Part shown: positions 9,662 through 17,970 of the stretch, piece after piece
Numbering within the stretch: the stretch's first letter is position 1
How the letters are laid out: each line of letters opens with the position of its first letter
Notes under the pieces: model-generated
What the model was told of the DNA's origin: nothing
The model's input: the letters and a program-made list of their open reading frames with translations, nothing else
Database searches by the model: none
NCBI RefSeq assembly: GCF_018474025.1
Contig: NZ_JAHCTA010000001.1
Coordinates: 62,001-126,000, forward strand
Direction of reading: 5' to 3'
From: Alteromonas oceanisediminis
GTDB taxonomy: Bacteria > Pseudomonadota > Gammaproteobacteria > Enterobacterales > Alteromonadaceae
DNA length: 64,000 bases
Made by a program: the position numbers and the translations under genes

Positions 9662-9694
9662 AAAAAAAAACGCCTCACTGAGTGAGGCGTTTTG
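9662..9694 (-). terminator. intrinsic terminator of the TonB/TtpC operon
   Basis: Perfect hairpin with arms CGCCTCACT/AGTGAGGCG followed on the reverse strand by a long run of T. It lies 17 bp beyond the stop of the TPR gene. On the forward strand a shorter TTTT follows, so it may also help end tmcA transcripts. Confidence 0.9.
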
Positions 9695-9710
9695 CTAAGT
9701 TTCTAAGCTA

Positions 9711-10976
9711 TCAGGAAACCTTGATACCCCGATTTTTCGCTTTCTCGCGAATGTAGGGTTCCCAAGCCGCCGCGTTACGACGGGTAGAACTGTCTTTCTT
9801 CGCTTCTTTAACGTGCTCGAAAGCTTGTTTAAAGTTACCTGCGTAGAAATTGGCTTCCATCAAGGAGAAATGGATTTTACCAGCGTCTTCGGCGCCACGG
9901 TCGAGCGCATTGTTTAATGCAGTAATCGCATCCTTATAACGCTCGGCTGTCAGCAACAATACACCCTGCTTACGATAATGCTCAGGATCTGAACTCAACT
10001 TAGCAGCTTCGCCATAATACTGCGCAGCTTCCTCGTAGTCTTTTGCCTGATGTAGCGTGTTAGCCAACGAAGCGAGACTGTCTGCATCCCTCTTGATTAA
10101 ACCGCTCTTAATGTACTTCTCCTGGATTTCAGCAGACTTGTGCGGAATATCATTGGTCGCATACAACTGCGCAAGCGCTTTAATCTCAGAAACCTTAGTT
10201 AAATGGCCTTGAATATACGCCATTTCAAACGTCGATAGAGCGAGCTTATAGTTTTCAACTAACATGTAGAAGAAACCTAACTGGCTCCACCACTGACGTG
10301 TTTCTGGGAACTCTTGTACCAGAGTTTCAGCAACCTTAACCGTTTCCGGGTACATCTTACGTTCGTAATATGAGGTCAACTTCAACACATAAGGGTTCTT
10401 ATTGGGCTCTTCATACAGCGCAATTGCCTTGTCGGCTGGGTCAATCATTTTGTCCAATTGCCCCATCTCGTAATAAGCATTGGCAATACGTGTGTACACG
10501 TCTGCTTCTTGCTTACACGTGATGTCCATCCACTGCTCGTAATAACTGATCGCTTCACTGTACTTCTTCTCTTGCATGTTGAGATCACCCAACAGCTTAA
10601 GCGTCTGAGTATGCTCAAGATCATTAAGAACGCGTGGATTAACAGCGTCTTCAAGATAACCCAAGGCTTTCATACCCTGACCATCTTGTGCAGCAAGCAA
10701 ATTACCAATAAAACGTTGCACATACGCTTTGTCAAAGTCGTCTGACGCGTCAATGTCGTAAAGCACTTCAAGCGCTTCATCAACCTGATCCAAGTTATAA
10801 AACTCAAACGCTTTTTGCACTTTTTTACCAGTACGTTCTCCGACCAGTGTCGTTTTACCCTGTTCGTAACCCGGACATTGGATCGGTGCAGACGACTGCG
10901 CCTGTACTGCTGTAGAGAGCAGCATAGAGGCGCTTAATACTGAGCTAATTAATGAAATTTTAAATAATTTTTTCAT
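9711..10976 (-). CDS. TPR-repeat protein of the TonB2/TtpC system
   Basis: Exported protein of 421 residues with a signal peptide ending at AVQAQ and a series of tetratricopeptide units (for example ISYYEQWMDIT, IANAYYEMGQLDK, DYEEAAQYYGEAAKL). TPR solenoids mediate protein contacts. It is the last gene of the DUF3450-TtpC-ExbB-ExbD-TonB operon, two bases after tonB, a position where Vibrio, Shewanella and Alteromonas relatives also carry a TPR protein. It is probably periplasmic and an accessory to TonB action; a defined function is not established. A strong terminator follows. Confidence 0.85.
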   Translation of the reverse strand: MKKLFKISLISSVLSASMLLSTAVQAQSSAPIQCPGYEQGKTTLVGERTGKKVQKAFEFYNLDQVDEALEVLYDIDASDDFDKAYVQRFIGNLLAAQDGQGMKALGYLEDAVNPRVLNDLEHTQTLKLLGDLNMQEKKYSEAISYYEQWMDITCKQEADVYTRIANAYYEMGQLDKMIDPADKAIALYEEPNKNPYVLKLTSYYERKMYPETVKVAETLVQEFPETRQWWSQLGFFYMLVENYKLALSTFEMAYIQGHLTKVSEIKALAQLYATNDIPHKSAEIQEKYIKSGLIKRDADSLASLANTLHQAKDYEEAAQYYGEAAKLSSDPEHYRKQGVLLLTAERYKDAITALNNALDRGAEDAGKIHFSLMEANFYAGNFKQAFEHVKEAKKDSSTRRNAAAWEPYIREKAKNRGIKVS

Positions 10977-10978
10977 CG

Positions 10979-11590
10979 CTATTGCTCCAATGTAAAGTCA
11001 AGCTGAACAAACATGTTGTACTGTTTCTGAGGCTTCCCATCAACAATCTTTGGTTTGTACTTCCACTTAGACAGTGCACGGCGCGCTTCACGATCAAACA
11101 ACCGTTTCGGTTCAGCATCCAATACAACGATATCGTCAACGCCACCAACTTCATTGATGGTAAATTGCAGACGTACCCAACCCTCTTTACCGTCACGTGC
11201 AGCCTGTACAGGGTACTTAGGATCGATACGTACAATAGGTGTGGCTTCGCCATCACGTGCCATCGCACCCACGCCACCAATATCAACACCCACACCACCT
11301 GTATCAATACCAGGTACCACTAAACTAAAACCATCTGCATTTGGCTCTTCGGCTTCAGGTTCTGTCTGCTGAAGCTTGGGTGGCTCCTGAGGCGGTGGTG
11401 GTGGCGGAGGCGGTTTACGCGTACGTGTCTGCGTGTCTTCATCCGGCTCTGCCATCACGATGTCAATAATCGGCGCAGGAGGCACTTCATCTGCCGGTCG
11501 CGCCGAGTTTTCGATCAGCTTCGCCATAACGACGAACAAACCAAAAGCAATCGCGGCACCGACTAAAATTGAAAGTATAAATCTAACCAT
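10979..11590 (-). CDS. tonB: energy transducer TonB (TonB2 type)
   Basis: Periplasm-spanning protein of 203 residues that passes energy from the inner-membrane motor to outer-membrane receptors. It has a single N-terminal membrane segment (about 4-25), a proline-rich linker with eight consecutive Pro near residues 60-67, a Gly-rich spacer, and the C-terminal TonB fold with YPVQAARDGKEGWVRLQF and ALSKWKYKPK. Its shortness is typical of TonB2 proteins, which work with TtpC. It lies two bases from the exbD-side gene order and is likely used by the two receptors in this window, although that is inference. Confidence 0.93.
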   Translation of the reverse strand: MVRFILSILVGAAIAFGLFVVMAKLIENSARPADEVPPAPIIDIVMAEPDEDTQTRTRKPPPPPPPPQEPPKLQQTEPEAEEPNADGFSLVVPGIDTGGVGVDIGGVGAMARDGEATPIVRIDPKYPVQAARDGKEGWVRLQFTINEVGGVDDIVVLDAEPKRLFDREARRALSKWKYKPKIVDGKPQKQYNMFVQLDFTLEQ

Positions 11591-11591
11591 T

Positions 11592-11990
11592 TTACCCCCT
11601 CGCCGCTACGGAAACGCGGTCAACTCCAGCATCTTTGACCTGATCCATAATTTCTACAATCAGACCATGCTTCGCTTTTACATCAGCTTGAATGATCACG
11701 TAGTCCGTTGGTTGCTCGGTCAAAAGACGCTCGATATTTGCGCGAACACTATCAGCAGAAACTTGACGCTTGTCCAACCAAACATCGCCATCTGCTGTTA
11801 CGGCAATAAAAATATTGGCATTTTTATGCAACACAGCGTTGTTGGCATCTGGTTTGTTAACTTCTATCCCGGCTTCTTTAACAAAAACCGTTGTTACGAT
11901 GAAGAAGATCAGCATGATGAACACGATGTCAAGCATCGGTGTCATGTCAATTGCTGCATCTTCTTCTGGCTCTCTAACTTTACGACCCAT
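11592..11990 (-). CDS. exbD: ExbD-family proton channel subunit
   Basis: Inner-membrane protein of 132 residues with one N-terminal transmembrane helix. The segment IDMTPMLDIVFIMLIFF contains the conserved Asp in the membrane (LDIVF) through which protons pass in ExbD/TolR. The rest is the periplasmic domain. It partners ExbB and TtpC to power TonB. The start ATG 11990 follows AGAGAGA. It is one base from tonB. Confidence 0.93.
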   Translation of the reverse strand: MGRKVREPEEDAAIDMTPMLDIVFIMLIFFIVTTVFVKEAGIEVNKPDANNAVLHKNANIFIAVTADGDVWLDKRQVSADSVRANIERLLTEQPTDYVIIQADVKAKHGLIVEIMDQVKDAGVDRVSVAARG

Positions 11991-12002
11991 ATCAATCTCT
12001 CT

Positions 12003-12527
12003 CTAGTGATGCGGCAAGCTATCAACCAAACCTTCTTTGGCCATTTTTGCTTTCGCTTCGATACGCGAGCTGACAAATAGGCCTGATAGTGCAGCAACCA
12101 TACCCGCCATCGTCGGGATTGTTGCCATCGATATACCGGCAGCCATTACACGAGCGTTGCTTGTGCCTTGCGTCGCCATCGTTTCAAACACGGTAATCAT
12201 TCCAGTCACAGTCCCTAGTAACCCTATTAGAGGACACATAGCCACTAAAGTTCGAATAATTAACAATCTTGCGTTCAAAGCGTCTGACGCTTGTGAAATC
12301 CATGCGTCACGGATTCTATGCGCATACCATGAAGTGGTGTCTTTCCGAGCATCCCAATCAGCAATAATCTTGCTTTTTAACTTGGGAAACACTGCGGTCA
12401 AAAACCAATAGCGCTCAATCATTAAAGCCCACATGAGGAAGAGCGCAGCGGCGACGAAATACAACACGTCACCGCCAGTAGCGATAAATTCCCTGACAGA
12501 TTCCCATAATCCAATCAGGTAAAGCAT
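12003..12527 (-). CDS. exbB: ExbB-family proton channel subunit
   Basis: MotA/TolQ/ExbB-family membrane protein of 174 residues from the start chosen. Three membrane segments are visible: one near VLYFVAAALFLMWALMIERYW, and two in the conserved C-terminal region with CPLIGLLGTVTGMITVF and AAGISMATIPTMAGMVAALSG. I chose ATG 12527 (MLYLIGLWESV), one base after the ttpC stop and with GGAG upstream; the longer open frame would run 90 bases back into ttpC. Small size is typical of ExbB2. Confidence 0.92.
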   Translation of the reverse strand: MLYLIGLWESVREFIATGGDVLYFVAAALFLMWALMIERYWFLTAVFPKLKSKIIADWDARKDTTSWYAHRIRDAWISQASDALNARLLIIRTLVAMCPLIGLLGTVTGMITVFETMATQGTSNARVMAAGISMATIPTMAGMVAALSGLFVSSRIEAKAKMAKEGLVDSLPHH

Positions 12528-12528
12528 A

Positions 12529-13887
12529 TTAAGCTTTCTCCGTCTCAGCGTGCGTTGCAATGATACCCGCAGTTTGCTCGTCCAATACGTGAACGATTGT
12601 TTTACTGCGTGATGCAACGATGCTATGAGTCAAAATAAGTGGTAGAGCAGCGATAATACCCTGCGCCGTTGTTACCAACGCCATTGAAATACTGCCCGCC
12701 ATCATACGAGGGTCGCCAGTACCAAACAGAGTGATTGTTTGGAAAGTTGCAATCATACCTAATACCGTACCGAGTAGACCCAGTAATGGCGCGATAGCCG
12801 CAAAAATCTTAATGACATTGATACCCGCCTCGATACGTGGCAATTCACGTAAAATGGCTTCATCCAACTTAAGCTCAAGGTTCTCTGCATCAGCATTCTT
12901 ATTCTCTTGATACACTTTCAAAATGCGACCAAGAGGGTTGCTGCTTGAAGGATTACCTGGGTTCTTAAGCTGTGAGTTAATTTTGCTGTTGATAAGCGTC
13001 AACGTGATGAGTTTGTAGAGACCAATCAATAAACCAATAACCAACATACCGGTAATGACATAACCTACGATACCACCTGCGTGATAACGTTCAGCAAGTG
13101 TCGCTTTTTGCTTCAACAAGCCTAAGATTTGACCGCGTGATGGATCTGCGTAAAACGGGACAATACCTGATGTAGCTGAACGTAGTTCATCAGCAGACTC
13201 AACCAGATAACCATCAGGTTGACGTCCTAGTGGTTGAACAGCGTCAGTTGCATCGTCGTAAACCAAGTAGCCTTCGTCACCAATCAGGTTGAACGTACCC
13301 ACACGCACAACTTCCTGCGTTGTCGTACCGCCATCGAGGCTGATGACCTCCGTAGTGAAGCGTGATACCTGACCAGACTCAGTCATTTCAGTTTGAAGTG
13401 CAAACCACAGGTCTTCTAACTCTTCAATGTTCGGTAGACCTTTCGACTCTTCCGACATACGCGCTAAAAACTCATCGCGACCGGGGAACTCAGCACTGAC
13501 GATAGACGTTGAAATCCGACCGTACGCTTCAGCAGACGCTTGACGCACCACACCAAACATTTCACCCAAGGTACCGGATGCCTGATCAAGTTCGATTTCT
13601 TTTTCAGTCAACGTCGTTTCGTTCTGAGCAAACTGGTCAGCAAGGCGATCACCGCGATCCTGCTCAGCCTTAAGCTCAGCTCTAGCACGGTTCAACAACG
13701 CTTGTTTATCGGCACGCTCCGAGCGGAACTCTGCTTCGCGTTGTTCATTAATACGCGCTTCAGATACACGATTTTTCTTAACTTGTTCGAGCAAATCTTG
13801 CAGCGTGTTATTGCTTTGTGCGAAGGCACTGGTTGATAACACGGTTACAGTTGCCGCTGTAAGTAATGTTTTCATCATTCTTTTCAT
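12529..13887 (-). CDS. ttpC: TtpC, MotA/TolQ/ExbB-domain protein of TonB2 system
   Basis: Protein of 452 residues with a signal peptide (ending SAFAQ), a long charged coiled-coil periplasmic region (about residues 25-150), a membrane segment near IVGYVITGMLVIGLLIGLY and a C-terminal ExbB-like proton channel domain (IAPLLGLLGTVLGMIATFQ and GSISMALVTTAQGIIAALPL). This layout is that of TtpC, which Vibrio TonB2 systems need in addition to ExbB2/ExbD2. It sits between DUF3450 and exbB as in Vibrio and Shewanella. Two ExbB-type subunits in one operon is normal for this system. Confidence 0.92.
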   Translation of the reverse strand: MKRMMKTLLTAATVTVLSTSAFAQSNNTLQDLLEQVKKNRVSEARINEQREAEFRSERADKQALLNRARAELKAEQDRGDRLADQFAQNETTLTEKEIELDQASGTLGEMFGVVRQASAEAYGRISTSIVSAEFPGRDEFLARMSEESKGLPNIEELEDLWFALQTEMTESGQVSRFTTEVISLDGGTTTQEVVRVGTFNLIGDEGYLVYDDATDAVQPLGRQPDGYLVESADELRSATSGIVPFYADPSRGQILGLLKQKATLAERYHAGGIVGYVITGMLVIGLLIGLYKLITLTLINSKINSQLKNPGNPSSSNPLGRILKVYQENKNADAENLELKLDEAILRELPRIEAGINVIKIFAAIAPLLGLLGTVLGMIATFQTITLFGTGDPRMMAGSISMALVTTAQGIIAALPLILTHSIVASRSKTIVHVLDEQTAGIIATHAETEKA

Positions 13888-13893
13888 TACTGA

Positions 13894-14667
13894 TTACTCC
13901 GCAGCTTGAATTGGTAATTTGATCAGATCAGGAGGGATGATGCCTTGCGCCATCTTCACTGCGTCAACAACCGACTTAAGGTATTCATCACCAAGTTGTT
14001 GCCAACTACGTTGTTCATTATCCCACACCCATGCAGATGTCTGATCTAATGAAAGAGCCAGTAATGCTGTACGACCAAGGTTGAAGAAATCTACCGTTAC
14101 CTCTTGACCCCCATCGTTGATTACACCTTGATAAGATGCGATGCGAGTGCCGTAATCATTTTCGATTTGATACGCTTCGATCACCTGACGGAACTGCTCA
14201 GACACCGTCACGTTCGAGCTGGCCATAATGTCGCGCAAACGCTCAACACGCTCTTTACGCTCTTCCAGATTAATTGGAACATCAAGCTCGATGAACTGCT
14301 CAAGGCTATCAATCATGCGGAACATCAACGGCACGATACCTTGTTTAGTTTTCTCGATACTATCGATTTGACGTTGCAAAGAATCGATTCCGCGCTGTTG
14401 GTCAGCAACTAGCGTAGCAATGTAATCGTTGTAAACTTTAAGATTCTCAGTTTCATCGACAACGCTTCGATACTCGACCAGCAATTCCTGTGATTGCTCA
14501 AACAAAGCGTTTACTTTTTCTTGAGATTTTGCAGCTGCCGCGTGAATTTTTGCCTCTTCGTTATGAAGTTCGCTCAGCGGATCTGCAGAGACAATGGCGC
14601 TACTACCGAATGCGAATGCACCGATTACGGTAGAAGCAATAAGAGTTCTCTTGCTCATATTGGACAT
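13894..14667 (-). CDS. DUF3450 periplasmic coiled-coil protein, first gene of TonB2 operon
   Basis: Exported protein of 257 residues with a signal peptide (MSNMSKRTLIASTVIGAF...) and a predominantly helical, charged mature part, including a coiled coil near residues 30-110. The C-terminal part has LLALSLDQTSAWVWDNEQ, which resembles DUF3450. I chose ATG 14667 with GGGA upstream; a TTG three codons earlier is also open. Genes of this family head TtpC operons in marine gammaproteobacteria, and some reports name it as an accessory to TonB2; the mechanism is unknown. The promoter must lie in the 14668-15013 interval. Confidence 0.82.
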   Translation of the reverse strand: MSNMSKRTLIASTVIGAFAFGSSAIVSADPLSELHNEEAKIHAAAAKSQEKVNALFEQSQELLVEYRSVVDETENLKVYNDYIATLVADQQRGIDSLQRQIDSIEKTKQGIVPLMFRMIDSLEQFIELDVPINLEERKERVERLRDIMASSNVTVSEQFRQVIEAYQIENDYGTRIASYQGVINDGGQEVTVDFFNLGRTALLALSLDQTSAWVWDNEQRSWQQLGDEYLKSVVDAVKMAQGIIPPDLIKLPIQAAE

Positions 14668-15013
14668 AGTTCCCAACCAATTTTCTTGTTCGAATCCTCG
14701 CCAAAACCGATAGTCAGCGGCAAGGGGCTATTAAACCGTTCGTTATATTTAGATGAATGTGGACGACTTACAATCGCCCACTACACAGCGATGGTCACAT
14801 GGATAGGATTATAAAGTCAAGCTGGCAGGGATGAATTGGGCACTAATTGTTAACTAATGGTAAGCAGCTTTGTTTATCTAAAACAATGATATTGAGTAAC
14901 TTTTAAGCAGCTTTGAAACATGTTTAACAATTAGTAACAAAGGTTCAGGTGATTTGTCACGAAATTTGGCTATGATCAAAGCTCATATTCGGAAACGACA
15001 GGGAAATTGAATC
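14668..15013. promoter_or_regulatory. divergent regulatory interval with inverted and direct repeats
   Basis: This 346-bp gap separates the TonB2 operon from the divergent Sel1-like gene. It holds an 11-base inverted repeat (CTAATTGTTAA at 14843-14853 and its exact complement at 14924-14934) and a 12-base direct repeat TAAGCAGCTTTG at 14861-14872 and 14904-14915, 43 bp apart. No gene is visible. The repeats lie nearer the Sel1-like gene and look like operator sites; the regulator is not identified. Confidence 0.55.
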
Positions 15014-15520
15014 ATGAAACTAAACTTATCGACATGGTGCAAAAGCGCCGTAGTTATTGCCACCTTATGTGCCGCGGCACCAAGTTTTGCTCAAGAGCGC
15101 ACAACTGAAGGTATGTGGATGACTGAATATAACAACATGGTTGAAAATGGCCTATATGCCTTGAGTGCTAAAAACTATGACGTCGCGTACGAAAAATTGC
15201 ATACTGCCGCTGAATGGGGCAGTAAAGAAGCCCAGTTTTATTTGGCACAAATTTATTTGAATGGTTGGGGACGAGAGCCAGATTATAAGCAAGGATGGCT
15301 ATGGCTGAACGTTGCGTTGGAACAACGCTCGCAAGAATGGCGAGACGCCGAGCGACAAATTTCTCGCGCATTGCCTGAGGACTTCATCAAAGCGATGCAG
15401 CCGTTCGTTGAACAGCATATTGCGACCTATGGTGCTGATGCAAAAGACTTGCGCTGCGTCAAGCGCACGAAAATCGGCTCGAACATCAAAGAAATTATGT
15501 GTGAAAAACGCACCTACTAA
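15014..15520 (+). CDS. exported Sel1/TPR-like protein with C-terminal C-x6-GSN-x5-C motif
   Basis: Protein of 168 residues with a signal peptide ending APSFAQ and one Sel1-like repeat in the middle (AAEWGSKEAQFYLAQIYLNGWG..., about residues 67-95). The last 25 residues hold two Cys, C148 and C163, in the pattern C-x6-GSN-x5-C. The same pattern with identical spacing occurs in the small lipoprotein at 18990-19262. It is divergent from the TonB2 operon and upstream of the 2OG-oxygenase gene at 15605. Function unknown; Sel1 repeats usually bind proteins. The pair of Cys could form a disulfide in the periplasm. Confidence 0.75.
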   Translation: MKLNLSTWCKSAVVIATLCAAAPSFAQERTTEGMWMTEYNNMVENGLYALSAKNYDVAYEKLHTAAEWGSKEAQFYLAQIYLNGWGREPDYKQGWLWLNVALEQRSQEWRDAERQISRALPEDFIKAMQPFVEQHIATYGADAKDLRCVKRTKIGSNIKEIMCEKRTY

Positions 15521-15558
15521 ACACCGCTAAACATGCTTATAATCTGCATACGTTGAGA

Positions 15559-15584
15559 ATGGCAGCCGCCTTCATGGGCGGCTG
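15559..15584 (+). terminator. hairpin after the Sel1-like gene
   Basis: Perfect GC-rich hairpin, arms GGCAGCCGCC/GGCGGCTGCC with loop TTCATG, between the stop at 15520 and the next start at 15605. No T-run follows, so it may act as an mRNA 3' stabiliser or a Rho-type site rather than as an intrinsic terminator. Confidence 0.5.
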
Positions 15585-15604
15585 CCTGATGTTACAGGAC
15601 GATA

Positions 15605-16171
15605 ATGCACTACGCCCCAACCTACCATACTCTGGTCGACAACAGGCCCATTTGGGTGTTTGACGACATTTGTACACTTTCTGAAATTAAGCATCTTTAT
15701 TCTGGGTTAGATAACAGCGCCTATAAACGCAATGAAGTTGCGCGTCCAGACACACAGGAGCATAAACACTGGGCAGTGAACCTAGCCGAGCCGCAAATTC
15801 TCGCTTTACCGCTTTATCAAAAACTCATTGCAGCGGTCAATCAAGTGACTGAAGCACAGTATCAGGCGTATCGGGGCTACTGCAATCACGCAGCTTTTGG
15901 CGACATGCTCTTCACGCACACAGACTGTTTACCCAGCAGTAACGAAATGACAGCATTGGTTTACGTCGCCCCAGAATGGGACATTGAGTGGGGTGGCGAG
16001 ACGCTATTTTTTAACAAAAATGATGATTGTGCATTCGCATGCACGCCCAAGCCAGGTAGAGTTGTCTTGTTTCATGGTGCAATTAAGCACGTTGGCCGGC
16101 CTCCCAATCGCATTTGTTACAAACCAAGATTCACACTGGCATTCAAATTAGAACCAGCCAGTAATCGCTAA
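15605..16171 (+). CDS. 2OG-Fe(II) oxygenase, prolyl-4-hydroxylase-like
   Basis: Protein of 188 residues with the double-stranded beta-helix fold of 2-oxoglutarate/Fe(II) dioxygenases. The iron ligands are visible as H105-T-D107 (FTHTD) and H162 (KHVGRPP), and the 2OG-binding Arg as R175 (KPRFTLAF). GGETLFF between them is typical of the P4H-like 2OG-FeII_Oxy_3 group. There is no signal peptide, so it acts in the cytoplasm. It couples oxidative decarboxylation of 2-oxoglutarate to hydroxylation of an unknown substrate. Its stop is two bases from the stop of the convergent TPR oxygenase gene. Confidence 0.82.
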   Translation: MHYAPTYHTLVDNRPIWVFDDICTLSEIKHLYSGLDNSAYKRNEVARPDTQEHKHWAVNLAEPQILALPLYQKLIAAVNQVTEAQYQAYRGYCNHAAFGDMLFTHTDCLPSSNEMTALVYVAPEWDIEWGGETLFFNKNDDCAFACTPKPGRVVLFHGAIKHVGRPPNRICYKPRFTLAFKLEPASNR

Positions 16172-16173
16172 CG

Positions 16174-17970
16174 CTATTTCGACGGTATCATATCAAACGC
16201 AATCGTGAGGCGCCGCCCCTGTTGAGTGAAGGCTCGTGTGCCATGCCACATAAACGAGGGGAAAAGCGCCAACATACCGGCTTGGGGTTTTATCGCGTAA
16301 TCCGCATCCAGCGATAATTGTTCAATCTCTGGTCGGCCAAACTGCAACCACCCTTCTCCCCCTTCATCAACGGCGCTCGGTACATCAACGTAAAAGACGC
16401 CACTCAACCACCCTTGAGGATGAAAGTGTGAGGTATGAAAACCGCCACAACGCAGGTTAACCGACCATGAGCCAGTATACCTTGGCTGCTTTTGGGCGTG
16501 TACAAGAAACGGATGTTTCTTATCGCGCTGTTGCGCTGCCACAAACGCGGTCGCCGTAGCCGATATCCAATCTTTTAATGATTGGATGGTCGGGTCAGGG
16601 TCATCGAATATGTCTTCGAACGTCTGCGAGCCATTGCGCAATGATTGACCAATGGGATGCTGAGTGTCACTGTGAAGTTCGTCCAGCTTTGCCACTAAAG
16701 CCGGTAAAAAGTCTGTCGGTCTGTCATTGACGATTGAGGCGCAAAACACCTGCCGATAGTCACATAGCCGAACATAATCTTCATGCTTATTTTGCAGTTT
16801 TATGGCCGTGGATAGGAGTGTCCACCAGCCTTGGTTGTCAGGTTCACGTTGAATTAATCGTCGGTAAATTGTTTCCGCATGCTTGCCATCCGATGAGGCC
16901 AAGGCAATGTAGCCCCGCTCATTCTCAATTACCGACGATGACGGCTTACCCTCTCTTTGCATAGCCTGTTCGATATACGCTTGAGCTTCTTTGAGATTGC
17001 CCGACAAGCGTGCCAATCGAGCGCTGTACAGGTACATGGGAGACGACTGAGGAAAAAGTGAACGTGCCTTCTCAGTCAGCGGCCTGACCAGCTCATATTG
17101 TTCTGCATTTAGAAGAAGATTAAGCGCTGCTTGCCACAGCGCTTGATGGTGCTCTTGAGCGTGCAGTGCATTCACTAATGGCGTAAAAGCCTCAGCATCA
17201 TTCTGTTGCCACGCGAAATGCGCATATTCAACGTGAACATTGATATTATCCGGAGCCAACTCGAGTGCGCTTAAATAATGTTGGCGCGACTGTTCAAACG
17301 ATTTAACCAAAGCGTACATTGCAGCAACAGTAGAATGGAGTTCAGCATTCCCAGGCTGTACCGCGATGGCCGACGTTAACAATGTGATGGCTGCAGGGTA
17401 GTCTTGTTGCACACGATATGACTTGACCATATTCAGCACCAAGCGTGGATTTTGCAAGCCGGATGGTTGCTGGAGCAGCTCAGAATAGATTGCCAACGCT
17501 CGTTGATTGTTGCCGAGCTCTCGCATTGCGTCTGCAATACCGAGCCTGATCAGCATGTTGTTTGGCTTTATACGATCTGCATTTTGGTAGCTTTTCAGTG
17601 CCAACTCGTACTGTTTCTGTATCGCCTGAACCCGCCCTAAGTTAATCAGAGCGTCAACGAAATTAGCATCTATCCTCAACGCTTGCTTAAATTGCCGTAT
17701 CGCCAATGATGTATCGCCATTATCCACTAAAGCATTGCCGTAGCTATTCAAGATGGGCGGCGCATTCGGAAAGCGCCGCAGTAGCTTCACATAGCCAGTC
17801 TGTGCTTTTTCGACACGTCCTGTGAAGCGTAATGCGCCAAGAAAGCACAGGCCACTGCCTGGATCACAGGTGGCCAGGTTTGTGTGCTGAGAAAATAGCT
17901 GGATCACCTGCTCATATTGCTTGCCGCGATATGCTTGCATGAGTTGTTGTGTCAATAACGACGGATTCAT
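16174..17970 (-). CDS. TPR protein with C-terminal 2OG-Fe(II) oxygenase domain
   Basis: Protein of 598 residues. Residues about 1-400 form TPR units (for example FVDALINLGRVQAIQKQYELALKSY-type repeats), and the last 120 or so match the putative 2OG-Fe(II) oxygenase family found C-terminal to TPRs: FHTSHFHPQGWLSGVFYVDVP gives His ligands, and PSFMWHGTRAF plus RRLTIAFDM give the distal His and Arg. No signal peptide. The ATG at 17970 follows the AspH-like stop with no gap and has AAGGGG upstream, so the two are translationally coupled. The TPRs may hold the protein substrate. The reaction product is not known. Confidence 0.85.
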   Translation of the reverse strand: MNPSLLTQQLMQAYRGKQYEQVIQLFSQHTNLATCDPGSGLCFLGALRFTGRVEKAQTGYVKLLRRFPNAPPILNSYGNALVDNGDTSLAIRQFKQALRIDANFVDALINLGRVQAIQKQYELALKSYQNADRIKPNNMLIRLGIADAMRELGNNQRALAIYSELLQQPSGLQNPRLVLNMVKSYRVQQDYPAAITLLTSAIAVQPGNAELHSTVAAMYALVKSFEQSRQHYLSALELAPDNINVHVEYAHFAWQQNDAEAFTPLVNALHAQEHHQALWQAALNLLLNAEQYELVRPLTEKARSLFPQSSPMYLYSARLARLSGNLKEAQAYIEQAMQREGKPSSSVIENERGYIALASSDGKHAETIYRRLIQREPDNQGWWTLLSTAIKLQNKHEDYVRLCDYRQVFCASIVNDRPTDFLPALVAKLDELHSDTQHPIGQSLRNGSQTFEDIFDDPDPTIQSLKDWISATATAFVAAQQRDKKHPFLVHAQKQPRYTGSWSVNLRCGGFHTSHFHPQGWLSGVFYVDVPSAVDEGGEGWLQFGRPEIEQLSLDADYAIKPQAGMLALFPSFMWHGTRAFTQQGRRLTIAFDMIPSK

